This document shows positions 8,693 to 16,354 of a stretch of 51,302 bases of DNA, piece after piece. Each line of letters starts with the position of its first letter. Position 1 is the stretch's first letter. Under the pieces are notes generated by a model that was not told the DNA's origin, did not search any database, and was given only the letters and a program-made list of their open reading frames with translations. The DNA is taken from assembly GCA_035347995.1 (NCBI GenBank), contig DAOPQD010000015.1, positions 1-51,302 of the forward strand, written 5' to 3'. A program made the position numbers and the translations under genes. This DNA comes from JAAZNO01 sp012798275. GTDB taxonomy: Bacteria > Chloroflexota > Anaerolineae > B4-G1 > SLSP01.

Positions 8693-8725
8693 GAGGCCCT
8701 GCCAATCCTGGTGGGGTCTCTTTTT
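8693..8725 (+). terminator. Leader terminator / attenuator-like hairpin before deaD
   Basis: An 11-bp stem (8693-8703 with 8710-8720, including three G-T pairs) with a 6-base loop is followed by five Ts (8721-8725). It lies downstream of the TATAAT at 8633 and upstream of the helicase ATG at 8756. It can be read as a premature-termination site in the helicase leader or simply as the terminator of the dehydratase gene about 100 bases earlier. An upstream CACTTTA (8661-8667) is complementary to TAAAGTG (8687-8693), which overlaps the stem base and could compete with it. Confidence 0.6.
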
Positions 8726-8755
8726 GTGAAATGCGCAAGGATTCAAAAGGACACA

Positions 8756-10405
8756 ATGAGTAACGATTTTGACATGTTCGATTTGCACCCCCAGGTGTTG
8801 CAAGCGGTGACCGACCTGGGCTACGAAGTTCCCACTCCTATCCAGGAGCGGGCGATTCCCGCGCTGCTCGCCGGGCGCGATGTTTTGGGGCAGGCGCAGA
8901 CCGGCACCGGCAAGACGGCCGCCTTTGCGCTGCCGCTGCTGCACCGGCTCGAGGCCGACGCGCACGGCGTCCAGGGATTGATCCTCACCCCCACTCGCGA
9001 GCTGGCGTTGCAGGTCTCCAAAGCCATCTACGAATATGGACGCCTGCGGGGGGTGCGCGTGCTCGCTATCTACGGCGGTCAATCCTACGATCGGCAGATC
9101 AGCCGGCTGGAACGCGGCGTGGATGTGGTCGTGGGCACGCCGGGACGGATGCTCGATCTGATCCACCGCGGGGTGCTGGATCTCAGCGCGGTGCGCTACC
9201 TGGTGCTCGACGAGGCGGACGAGATGCTGAGCATGGGTTTCATCGAGGACATCGAGGCGATCCTGCAGGAGACGCCGGTCGAACGCCAGACGGCGCTGTT
9301 TTCCGCCACCTTGCCGGATCCAGTGCGGCAGCTCGCCGAGCGCTACATGCGCGCGCCAGAAACGATCGTCGTCAATCCCGAGCGCCTTACCGTGGCGGAG
9401 ACCGAACAACGCTATTATCTGGTGTACGAGGAAGACAAACTCGCCGCGTTGATGCGGCTGCTGGAGCTGGAGCCCGTCACCGGAGCGCTGATCTTTACCC
9501 GCACGAAGGTGCGCGCGGCCGAAGTCGCCGACGCCCTCGCAGCGCGCGGCGTGCAAGCCGAGGCGCTGCACGGCGACCTCACGCAGGCAGCGCGCGAGAC
9601 GGTGCTCAACCGCTTCCGTCAGGGGCGGCTCACCTTCCTCGTGGCGACCGATGTGGCAGCGCGCGGCCTGGACATCGAAGGCATCTCGCACGTCATCAAT
9701 TTCGATCTACCCTTCGACGCTGAAGCCTACGTTCACCGCATTGGGCGGACGGGGCGCGCCGGGCGGACCGGGATTGCCATCAGCCTGCTCACGCCCCGTG
9801 AGAAGCCAGGACTACGGCGCATCGAGGCGTACACGCTGCAACCCATCCGCCGCGCCCAATTGCCCACCGCCGAGGAGGTCCTCGCTCACCGCGAAACGCT
9901 TTTCGTGCAGCAGATCGAGACGGCGATGACGCAGGGAGACGACGCCGCGCGGGAGACGGTGCGCCGTTTGTGCGCGCTCGGGCACACGCCGGAGGAGATC
10001 GCCGCCGCCGCCGTCCAGCTGGTGCGGGCGCAGGAGCAGCAGCGTCCCATCGAGGCCGTCCACGAGATTCCGCTCCACCTGCCCTCACAGTCGCGAGGCA
10101 CGCCGATGCGGGAAGGACGTCCCTCAAAGACGCCGGTTCCCGATTCCTCCCGGCGGCGCGGGCATGAGAAGGGCATGGTGCGCTTCGTCGTTAACGCCGG
10201 CAAGGCCCAGGGAATTCAGCCCCGCGATATTGTCGGCGCGATCGCCGGCGAGGCCGACATTCCCGGCCGCGCCATCGGCGCCATTGACATTCAAGAGCGC
10301 CATACCTTCGTGGACGTGGCCGAAGGCCACGCAGCCAAAGTTTTCCAGAGGATGCAGCACTTCCGCATGCGTCAACATCGGCTCACGCTGAAATACGCCG
10401 AATGA
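8756..10405 (+). CDS. deaD: DEAD-box ATP-dependent RNA helicase (DeaD/CsdA type)
   Basis: This 549-residue RNA helicase unwinds structured RNA in ribosome assembly or mRNA turnover. Core motifs are in order: Q motif around YEVPTPIQERAI, Walker A AQTGTGKT (47-54), PTRELALQ, TPGRMLD, DEAD at 152-155, SATLP, and HRIGRTGRAG. The C-terminal 85 or so residues (from KGMVRFVV) match the DbpA/CsdA-type RNA-binding domain, which points to DeaD rather than RhlE. The frame is open upstream to 8711, but that lies inside the leader hairpin; ATG 8756 has AAAAGGA upstream and begins the conserved N-terminus. Such helicases are often cold- or stress-regulated through their leaders. Confidence 0.95.
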   Translation: MSNDFDMFDLHPQVLQAVTDLGYEVPTPIQERAIPALLAGRDVLGQAQTGTGKTAAFALPLLHRLEADAHGVQGLILTPTRELALQVSKAIYEYGRLRGVRVLAIYGGQSYDRQISRLERGVDVVVGTPGRMLDLIHRGVLDLSAVRYLVLDEADEMLSMGFIEDIEAILQETPVERQTALFSATLPDPVRQLAERYMRAPETIVVNPERLTVAETEQRYYLVYEEDKLAALMRLLELEPVTGALIFTRTKVRAAEVADALAARGVQAEALHGDLTQAARETVLNRFRQGRLTFLVATDVAARGLDIEGISHVINFDLPFDAEAYVHRIGRTGRAGRTGIAISLLTPREKPGLRRIEAYTLQPIRRAQLPTAEEVLAHRETLFVQQIETAMTQGDDAARETVRRLCALGHTPEEIAAAAVQLVRAQEQQRPIEAVHEIPLHLPSQSRGTPMREGRPSKTPVPDSSRRRGHEKGMVRFVVNAGKAQGIQPRDIVGAIAGEADIPGRAIGAIDIQERHTFVDVAEGHAAKVFQRMQHFRMRQHRLTLKYAE

Positions 10406-10435
10406 GCCAGAGCGGCCACGCGCCAACGCACGGCT

Positions 10436-10473
10436 AAAAAACGTTCGGGGGTGGCGCAGGCCACCCCCGAACG
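10436..10473 (-). terminator. Intrinsic terminator of the YbjN gene
   Basis: A perfect 14-bp stem (10442-10455 with 10460-10473, loop GCAG) is followed on the - strand by six Ts (complement of 10436-10441). It ends the convergent - strand gene at 10502 and probably also stops deaD transcripts arriving from the other side. Confidence 0.92.
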
Positions 10474-10501
10474 ACGTTGTATCCCCACCCTTGCGTGCTG
10501 G

Positions 10502-10915
10502 CTAGCTGATCAGGCCGGCAGGCGCCTTCTGCACGGCGCTGCGGCACACGCTGACAAAGCGCCGGTAGGTGACGACGACTTGAAACGGCACCACCCCACC
10601 CTCATACAGGAACTGGTAATCGCACCAGAGGATGTCGGTACGGGGCAGCGAAAAGCGGACCATGATCAGATCGTTGTTCAGGTCGTTCACGAACTTCAGC
10701 TTGGCGGCCTCGTTGAAGTTGTTCGTTAATCCCCAGATGGCAAAGAAAGAAGCCAGCTTCTTGTCAGGATCAAGCTTGACGATGGTCTTGACGCCGGACT
10801 CATCACGCACCAGGAGATCCCCGTCCTTGTCACGCTCCACTTGCAAAAACGCGGCTCTGAACAAATTCTCGAGCGCTTCGATACTCATCTGCTGATCGGT
10901 CAAAATCTCATTCAT
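10502..10915 (-). CDS. YbjN-domain protein
   Basis: This 137-residue protein is of the YbjN family (type III secretion chaperone-like fold), with no established enzymatic role. Its pattern is typical: an N-terminal helix (SIEALENLFRAAF), a strand with DGDLLVRDESG, then KLASFFAIWGL, the helix AKLKFVNDLNND, and the strand LIMVRFSLP. The C-terminus is an amphipathic helix after GVVPFQVVVTYRRF. An AAGGAG (TTAAAGGAGTC) precedes the ATG. A near-consensus promoter lies about 190 bases upstream, and a strong terminator follows the stop, so this is a monocistronic gene. In known bacteria YbjN-like proteins are linked to stress and motility phenotypes; nothing here fixes the role. Confidence 0.75.
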   Translation of the reverse strand: MNEILTDQQMSIEALENLFRAAFLQVERDKDGDLLVRDESGVKTIVKLDPDKKLASFFAIWGLTNNFNEAAKLKFVNDLNNDLIMVRFSLPRTDILWCDYQFLYEGGVVPFQVVVTYRRFVSVCRSAVQKAPAGLIS

Positions 10916-11101
10916 GTCTGACTCCTTTAAGGTGATTGAACGGTGTGGGTCTCACAGGGATCCCCTTGCTCAAGCGACTGCAGCATTCACGCAAAAGCAG
11001 TTCCAGAAGATCAATTGTGTCGGTAGCACCTCCTCAGCAGGTTGGCGGGGAATCAAATATAGGAGATAACGCCCATGAGGATATCCAATTCCCACTTCTC
11101 C

Positions 11102-11130
11102 ATTATAGGAAGAATTGCCACACTTGTCAA
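11102..11130 (-). promoter_or_regulatory. Consensus sigma-70 promoter (TTGACA-17-TATAAT)
   Basis: On the - strand TTGACA (complement of 11125-11130) and TATAAT (complement of 11102-11107) are separated by exactly 17 bases. It faces the YbjN gene and would give a leader of about 180 bases. Being fully consensus, it should be one of the strongest promoters in the window. Confidence 0.85.
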
Positions 11131-11210
11131 CACGCACGCCCTCAAGTTGAAAAATGTCCCCCCGAGGCAAGCAGTTGTCTTCTGCCCTTCTCAGCTTCCA
11201 AAGAGGCCAC

Positions 11211-11239
11211 TTGCATTGCATAGATAGTTAAGTTATAAT
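11211..11239 (+). promoter_or_regulatory. Sigma-70-like promoter for the transglycosylase-like gene
   Basis: TTGCAT at 11211-11216 and TATAAT at 11234-11239 are 17 bases apart and point toward the gene starting at 11276. The resulting leader is about 30 bases. The 10916-11275 gap thus contains two divergent promoters and no visible gene. Confidence 0.7.
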
Positions 11240-11275
11240 ATTTTAAACTGACGGAAGGTCGGGGACTCATACTCC

Positions 11276-12544
11276 ATGGAGGCATTGGTAAAATTCATCC
11301 CGGCATGGCTTCAAGAGTGGATCCAGGTCTACTTATCCCCTACTCTACGCCTGGAAGTCCGCCGCCTGCTGGAAATTTTGGGGCGAGGTGTTCTGGATAC
11401 GATCCTGTTCCTGACCCTGCCCATCACGTTGAGCTACAGCAGTCAGAGCATATGGCAAACTCGTTACACCCTGACCCCAGAACAACAACAGCAGGTCCAG
11501 CAATGGGCCAGTGTCGCCAACCTCATCGCCTACAAAGAGGATGTGCCGCCCGTCGTGCCGCTGGTGTTGTGGTACAAGGAGGGCGGTTTGCGCGCTGAGA
11601 ATCCTGCCAATTGCGAAGGCATCATGGGGCTGTACACTGCCGTCAGAACCGGGCAATATCCCTGCTTTCCCCCCGGTCCCATCGAGCCGCGCGAGGTGCG
11701 CTATCAACTCGAGCTGGGCACGCGCATATTCAAGGACTATTGCCCGCAGGTCACCTACACGACCACCGATCCAGAGGTGCTGAAGCGGTGTTACCTCACC
11801 TACAACGCCGGTCCCCACAGCCGCAGCGATCCCAATCGTTCCGCCTATGTCATGAACGGCTATGACGCCGCACACCAAAACATGGTCCATACGGACGTTG
11901 AGGGACGCGCCTATCGGCTCCAGGTTTTGGGCGCCTGGCCAGTGCACCTGGCGATTCAGGCGCAGCTCAGCCACAGCGATGTGCTGCCGGCGCCGCTCGC
12001 CCTTCTCGCCCCGGCCATGCTGATGCAGGAAGGGTTGGATCGGCTATGGAGCTATCAAGAAACAACGCGACTCAGCATCGCGCCGGCCCCCACCCTGGAG
12101 CGTTGCCGCACGCCGCAGGTCAATGAATGCTTCGGCGCCCCCAGCGCCGAGGGGCGCGCGGACCTTCGTCCCAGCCGCAGTCCCCTGCAACACCCCCCCC
12201 TCGCGGGAAGCCTGGTCTGCGGATTGCTGCCCGGCGTCGAATTGCTGCCCGCGGAGCCCGCGCTCGTGGTCGCACCGCTCGACGGCGTCCTCATGCGCTA
12301 TGCGGATCAGAGCGGTAAACTGGCTGTCCTCATCGAGAACGATGAGTGGAGTGTCTGGTTGTTGGGATTGCGCTCGTATATCGCAGCGCCGGGGCCGGTC
12401 ACCGCCGGGACTATCGTCGGGGCGGTCAGCGGTGCGGGAAGCGATTGGCCCGCCGTGCATTATACTGTGTATGATAAACGTCAAGCCGCATTTGTAGATC
12501 CACTAGGATTCCTACCCGTGGGCGCCTGCCCACCCGAATCATAA
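11276..12544 (+). CDS. Membrane-anchored lytic transglycosylase-like protein
   Basis: This 422-residue protein has a predicted transmembrane helix near residues 38-56. It is followed by a lysozyme/transglycosylase-like region in which Y-K-E-G-G-L-R-A-E-N-P and GIMGLYTAVR resemble the catalytic Glu helix and loop of SLT-type domains (the Glu of YKEGG being the candidate acid). The C-terminal third (from about 330) looks like a degenerate M23/LytM beta-fold: PLDGVLMRYAD, a hydrophobic LIENDEWSVWLLGL strand, and AGTIVGAVSG. The usual metal-binding HxxxD and HxH are not evident. A role in cell-wall remodelling is inferred from this and from the LysM protein next door. The exact family is uncertain. 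Confidence 0.65.
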   Translation: MEALVKFIPAWLQEWIQVYLSPTLRLEVRRLLEILGRGVLDTILFLTLPITLSYSSQSIWQTRYTLTPEQQQQVQQWASVANLIAYKEDVPPVVPLVLWYKEGGLRAENPANCEGIMGLYTAVRTGQYPCFPPGPIEPREVRYQLELGTRIFKDYCPQVTYTTTDPEVLKRCYLTYNAGPHSRSDPNRSAYVMNGYDAAHQNMVHTDVEGRAYRLQVLGAWPVHLAIQAQLSHSDVLPAPLALLAPAMLMQEGLDRLWSYQETTRLSIAPAPTLERCRTPQVNECFGAPSAEGRADLRPSRSPLQHPPLAGSLVCGLLPGVELLPAEPALVVAPLDGVLMRYADQSGKLAVLIENDEWSVWLLGLRSYIAAPGPVTAGTIVGAVSGAGSDWPAVHYTVYDKRQAAFVDPLGFLPVGACPPES

Positions 12545-12571
12545 AAATCCAGTAACGAGGGGTGAGACGAT

Positions 12572-13126
12572 ATGAATATCATGGCTTTGTTACCCGCTTT
12601 CCTGGTCATATTAGGCATCGTGTGGGCCGTCTGGCTGATTTTCAAACGCGACTTGCTGTCCCAGAACATCGTGAAGCTGCTGATGTATTTCCTGGGCGTG
12701 ATCATCACTTTCATCATCATCGGTTGGCTGGTAGACACGTTCCTGCCACAATGGACCTTGCAGCGATTGCTCACGGCCAAAAATTCAAACAACGTCGAAG
12801 CCATCGAGACCATTGGGCGAGAGATGTGGCAGGAGGCCGTCGGGGGAACCGGCACGCCTCAGCCGATTGTGATCACCACGCCCGGGGCGCCAGCACCGAC
12901 TCTCAGTCCGGCCCCGACCCCCGCCACAGGTGAGGAAGTGCCCGCCCGCAGCCAATCCGCGACGCTGGCACCGGGGGAACAGGCCTACACCGTCGTCAAA
13001 GGCGATACGCTCTATCGAATCTCTAACCGCTTTGGGGTGAGCATCGCCGCGATCCAACAGCGCAACGGCCTGGGAACCTCGACGAATATCCAAGCCGGGC
13101 AGGTTCTGATCATTCCCGCACCGTGA
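12572..13126 (+). CDS. Membrane protein with C-terminal LysM domain
   Basis: This 184-residue protein has two hydrophobic helices near the N-terminus (about 5-24 and 33-54), then a Pro/Thr/Ala-rich linker, then one LysM domain at about 139-182 (YTVVKGDTLYRISNRFGVS ... QAGQVLIIP). LysM binds N-acetylglucosamine polymers, so the protein probably tethers the membrane to peptidoglycan. It starts 27 bases after the transglycosylase-like gene with GAGGGG upstream, and its stop overlaps the next gene's GTG start (GTGA at 13123-13126). The three genes look like one envelope operon. Confidence 0.85.
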   Translation: MNIMALLPAFLVILGIVWAVWLIFKRDLLSQNIVKLLMYFLGVIITFIIIGWLVDTFLPQWTLQRLLTAKNSNNVEAIETIGREMWQEAVGGTGTPQPIVITTPGAPAPTLSPAPTPATGEEVPARSQSATLAPGEQAYTVVKGDTLYRISNRFGVSIAAIQQRNGLGTSTNIQAGQVLIIPAP

Positions 13127-13779
13127 GCGCCAATCCTCCTTCAGCGAATCCAACGAAGTCGCCGACACCGACCGCCGTGCCGAAGGATTTGCGCACGGGG
13201 CTTGCCGGATTGTGGGGCCGGATCAGCGAGGGCGTCTTGCCGGAGGTGCATTACCTCGATGGCGAGATTCTGAAGCTCACCATCCGCATGGCGCCCTATC
13301 GCCGGGACGTGCCGCGGCTGTTCGTGCGCATCGGCGCCGTGTTCCTCCTGGTCGCGTTGGTACTCATAGGGATGTCGTTCCTGTTTATCTGGCTTGTCTC
13401 CGCGCGCTTGTGGTTCAGCGCATTGGCGCTGGGCAGCCTTAGCCTGCTGGGATATGGCCTGCAGAGCCTGCTCCTCTATGAGCAGTGGCAGTTCATCCTC
13501 ACGGATAAACGCATTATTTTGATCACGCCCGATCCGGAGCGACGCGGTTTCGCCGACGCCATCTACCTCAAACAGGGCAAGATTCAGGTGCTGGACACCA
13601 ACTGGTCTACCAGCCCTTTTTGGGGGCTGTTTCAAGCGGTCAAAGGTTCCCGCGACGTGATGCTCAGCATGAGCGGTTACGAATTCCAGGAACAGGGGGC
13701 CAAGGTCAAAGGCGGCTTACGGTTCCCCGACGTGACACCCGATAATATCCAGCGGCTTGAGGCGCTGATTTTTGGTTGA
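13123..13779 (+). CDS. PH-like (bPH2/YdbS-type) membrane protein
   Basis: This 218-residue protein has a Pro/Ser/Thr-rich N-terminus and a domain starting LPEVHYLDGEIL. Two adjacent transmembrane helices follow (about 68-90 and 94-115), then a bacterial PH-like domain containing FILTDKRIILITPDPERRG and ending GGLRFPDVTPDNIQRLEALIFG. The TDKRI(I/L) motif is typical of YdbS/YdbT-like PH proteins. It begins with GTG in a GTGA overlap with the LysM gene, so it is translationally coupled to it. No biochemical role is known for such proteins beyond membrane or envelope association. Confidence 0.72.
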   Translation: MSANPPSANPTKSPTPTAVPKDLRTGLAGLWGRISEGVLPEVHYLDGEILKLTIRMAPYRRDVPRLFVRIGAVFLLVALVLIGMSFLFIWLVSARLWFSALALGSLSLLGYGLQSLLLYEQWQFILTDKRIILITPDPERRGFADAIYLKQGKIQVLDTNWSTSPFWGLFQAVKGSRDVMLSMSGYEFQEQGAKVKGGLRFPDVTPDNIQRLEALIFG

Positions 13780-13810
13780 GGCGTCGCACCAACGTCGCGG
13801 AGGGCATCAA

Positions 13811-13848
13811 AACAGCACAGACGCGGGGCAGCTCGCGTCTGTGCTGTT
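13811..13848 (+). terminator. Hairpin terminator ending the envelope operon
   Basis: A perfect 15-bp stem pairs 13811-13825 with 13834-13848, with an 8-base loop. It lies about 30 bases after the PH-like gene stop and ends in GTTTG. It is flanked on the left by AAAA, so it may also work in the other direction against the CRISPR operon. Confidence 0.8.
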
Positions 13849-13849
13849 T

Positions 13850-14068
13850 GCGTCAAAAGGCCAGGCTCATGGGGGAGCAGCGGCACTCATTTCGCCAGAG
13901 GCGCCCGGCTCACGGAGCCCACGAAGGGGAGGCATCTGGCATTGAAGGACCCGGTTCAGTCATAGCGCTCTGCAGAGCGGCGCACAGCACCAGTTTACGG
14001 CAGCTGGCAGGCGTAGGTCCCGTGGGCCACCAGAGTGCAGGTCGCCCTTGTAGGGGGACAGGGACAGC
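13850..14068. other. Gene-free spacer downstream of the CRISPR operon
   Basis: No credible gene is seen. One short repeat stands out: 13910-13927 (GCCCGGCTCACGGAGCCC) resembles 14083-14100 (GCCCGGCTCACAGAGCAC), which is the extreme 3' end of the Cas5-like CRISPR gene on the - strand. It may be a remnant of a duplicated gene tail; the match is short and could be chance. Confidence 0.35.
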
Positions 14069-14950
14069 TCACTCAGCGGTGCCCGGCTCACAGAGCACCA
14101 CGGAGATCGGATGCCATAACCCGAATTTCCCAACGGCAAAATCCGACGCCTGATCCACCTGGCTGCCGGGGACAAAGCAAATATCTGTGTACGCTATATG
14201 TTGGCCGGCATAACGACGGCGCGAGTTGTGCGACCGCCATTCGCGGCCCACCAAGGGTTCGATGTCGCCGGTGATTGACCCACCTGGGGCTGGAGTGTGC
14301 GCCAACAGGCGACCGCCGGCCAGCAGCCGAATTAGAGGAGTCTCTCCGTCAACTTCGCAAGTCGCCAGGTGAAAGAGCTGGCTACTTTCCAGGGGCGAAA
14401 TGGCCTCTAATTCAAGTCTTCCCCAGCCATACCCCCGCTCGCCGCCCACTTGCAGCCGTTTGAAAGCCGCTTGCCAATCCAGGACGCAGCCCTCTTTTTC
14501 GAATACATAGCCTTCCAGGAAAACTGGCTCCCCCGTATCTAACGTACAGGGCGAGATGAACTCGACCTCATGCAACAGCCCTTCAGCGGCCGCTTGCTGC
14601 GGGTAAGCGAGGGCAGTGGATGGGTAACTGCTCAGGAAACGGTGACGGAACGTTTTTTCATTCTCCCAGGGCCACGCTACCTGGTAGTCGGTTCCTGATT
14701 TAAGCGCGGGGTAGAAGTAAGTGAAAGCCAAAGATTGGTGAACCTGCTCGCCAATTTCCAGATACTGCTGAGAATCGGTCGCCGGGCCGCTTTCCTGGGA
14801 TGCATCGCGCGTCAGGCGCATGGTCAAAGCACCCCACACCGCGCGCCCGATGACGTAGGGGCGGGTGATCTGTAAATTGCCCACTTTGCGCCATCCGCTG
14901 TGCAGGGGAGAACGCAGGCGAAATACCACCCGATACGCTTGCCAACTCAT
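14069..14950 (-). CDS. Cas5-group RAMP protein of the type III operon (Cmr3/Csx10-like)
   Basis: This 293-residue RAMP-superfamily protein is the last gene of the CRISPR operon. It has a ferredoxin-like start, YRVVFRLRSPLHSGW, followed by TRPYVIGRAVWGALTMRL (the RAMP 'P...G...G.LR' helix). A glycine-rich RAMP loop, VGGERGYGWGRLEL, is at about 168-181. In type III complexes a Cas5-like subunit (Cmr3 or Csm4/Csx10) holds the crRNA 5' handle next to Cas10. No other gene here fills that role, so I assign it by position and by the single-RAMP architecture. It starts nine bases after cmr5 with a GGAGG. Alternative: a second Cas7-like RAMP. Confidence 0.65.
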   Translation of the reverse strand: MSWQAYRVVFRLRSPLHSGWRKVGNLQITRPYVIGRAVWGALTMRLTRDASQESGPATDSQQYLEIGEQVHQSLAFTYFYPALKSGTDYQVAWPWENEKTFRHRFLSSYPSTALAYPQQAAAEGLLHEVEFISPCTLDTGEPVFLEGYVFEKEGCVLDWQAAFKRLQVGGERGYGWGRLELEAISPLESSQLFHLATCEVDGETPLIRLLAGGRLLAHTPAPGGSITGDIEPLVGREWRSHNSRRRYAGQHIAYTDICFVPGSQVDQASDFAVGKFGLWHPISVVLCEPGTAE

Positions 14951-14959
14951 AGGGCCTCC

Positions 14960-15352
14960 TCAACCGCGCGCTTTGGCGCCATAGCGCGCGTAGATGAGCA
15001 TCTGTTCCAACGTCTCTTTGGCCAGCAGCAGGCGTTCCAGGTCCACCGTCACTTTCTCGCTGATGTAGCTCAGCACCTCCTCAAGGCTGTTTCCGGTCGG
15101 CTTGCCCCAGCCAAAGCCCAACCCGTCCAGCAGATCGAGCATCTCTTTTTCGACCACCCCGGGGCCGTTCTCGCCCTCTTTCGCCCGCAGGTAGAGGAAA
15201 CAGGCGTAGACGCCGTTTTCCTGCAGCACCCCCAGGGCTTTGGTGACGGTGTTGTCCACTTCGCTGGCTTTTTTATCTGTCGTGCGGCTGATGATCGCTT
15301 GCGCGTGCTGCGCCGCCAGCCGATCCAGGTTAGGTGAGGTACCGTTGCTCAT
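14960..15352 (-). CDS. cmr5: Type III CRISPR small subunit Cmr5 (Cas11)
   Basis: This 130-residue, mostly helical protein has the size and pattern of Cmr5. It has an N-terminal helix with RLAAQHAQAIISRT, then VDNTVTKALGVLQENGVYACFLYLRAK, and a C-terminal LEQMLIYARYGAKARG. Cmr5/Cas11 lines the belly of the type III effector along the target RNA. The frame is open further upstream, but ATG 15352 is inside an ATGA overlap with the cmr4 stop and has GAGGAGG before it. It follows cmr4 and precedes the Cas5-like gene, the usual company of a Cmr5. Confidence 0.88.
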   Translation of the reverse strand: MSNGTSPNLDRLAAQHAQAIISRTTDKKASEVDNTVTKALGVLQENGVYACFLYLRAKEGENGPGVVEKEMLDLLDGLGFGWGKPTGNSLEEVLSYISEKVTVDLERLLLAKETLEQMLIYARYGAKARG

Positions 15353-16344
15353 TGCCACGCCTCCTCGCCGTAGGCTTGTTCCAGGGGTTCGCCCACGATG
15401 GCCAGCCGACCAAAGCCGCGCGTGCCCATGCCGCCCACGCCCAGCCATTCGATCATCCGCAGGCCGGCGGCGACGACATCGAGAGGACCCTCCCAGGTTT
15501 TTAGTAAGGGATTGCCATTTTTATTCTTGTTCTTGGGGAAGGGGCGATTAGCGGAACCATCACGATAGTCATCCAGCACCACTTCCGCCGTCAGGAAAGT
15601 TGCGCGCGGCAGGGCCTCGTAGGTGAACAGGGCCTTGTCCTCGGCGGCGCCCCGTTCCGGGTCAATGGCCACCGAGGTGCGCACTTCCAGGTTACTGTTG
15701 ACCACCTGGCTGAAGAGGGATTCCTGCACCAGCACCAGGTGGTCGCACACGGTTTTCCAGCGCTCTGCATCTTTCCACCTGTCCGGCGCGGTCACGGTCA
15801 CCTGGCCGCCGATGCTGACCATCAGCCAGCCCAGGTTGAGAGGGTCCGTTCGCGCCCAGGTCAACAGAGCTGCGCCGACATCCCCATTATCCGGCACATC
15901 GCCAACGGAAAAGCCAGCCTCGCGCAACCGAGCTACCGTGCTGACCCACACCGGCCCGGCCATCGAATGTACTGGAAAGAGCAGCACCTGGGCGTCAAAG
16001 ACGTTGACCACGCCAGAGTAGGCAATCGTCTTTTCTTCGCTCTCGTCGTCCGTGGGCCTTTGCAGATAGCCGAAGGTATAGCAAATAGGGCAAGACTCTT
16101 GGGCGCAATGTCCGCTTCGCCCCTCTTTGGGTTGTCCTTGACCAGCGCATAAGGGACTCTCATATTGCATAGCTGCATAAGAGCGCGCCGCGCCGTGCAA
16201 GCTGGTCCCGGGGATCTTAGGCACGCGGGTGCCCGGCTCGCGCACGATGCTGTTATCCACCCGCCCCAGGCGATAGCCCCCGGTGCCGATATGCACCGGA
16301 TCGGTGGTCATCAGCAAATAACGCTGTCGTTTGTAGGTTGTCAT
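15349..16344 (-). CDS. cmr4: Type III-B CRISPR RAMP protein Cmr4 (Cas7 backbone)
   Basis: This 331-residue Cas7 subunit forms the helical backbone on the crRNA. Its signature is VHIGTGGYRLGRVDNSIVRE with the candidate RNA-cleaving aspartate D30, followed by PKIPGTSLHGAARSY. It also has a cysteine pair region (AQESCPICYTFG), the Cmr4 motif LLFPVHSMAGPVWVST, and the glycine-rich GVGGMGTRGFGRL near the C-terminus. An AAGGAGG stands just upstream of the ATG, ten bases after the Cas10 stop. The intact D30 suggests target RNA can still be cut at 6-base steps even though the Cas10 cyclase looks dead. Confidence 0.92.
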   Translation of the reverse strand: MTTYKRQRYLLMTTDPVHIGTGGYRLGRVDNSIVREPGTRVPKIPGTSLHGAARSYAAMQYESPLCAGQGQPKEGRSGHCAQESCPICYTFGYLQRPTDDESEEKTIAYSGVVNVFDAQVLLFPVHSMAGPVWVSTVARLREAGFSVGDVPDNGDVGAALLTWARTDPLNLGWLMVSIGGQVTVTAPDRWKDAERWKTVCDHLVLVQESLFSQVVNSNLEVRTSVAIDPERGAAEDKALFTYEALPRATFLTAEVVLDDYRDGSANRPFPKNKNKNGNPLLKTWEGPLDVVAAGLRMIEWLGVGGMGTRGFGRLAIVGEPLEQAYGEEAWQ

Positions 16345-16354
16345 CTTTGCCTCC

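Noticed and set aside
7607..9691. A 694-codon - strand open frame opposite the dehydratase and helicase
   Set aside because: Same cause: antisense of two clear genes, running through the leader terminator, with no recognisable domain.
13910..14100. Decayed second copy of the Cas5-like CRISPR gene
   Set aside because: Only about 18 bases match around the gene's last codons; too short to claim a pseudogene, so listed only as a spacer feature.
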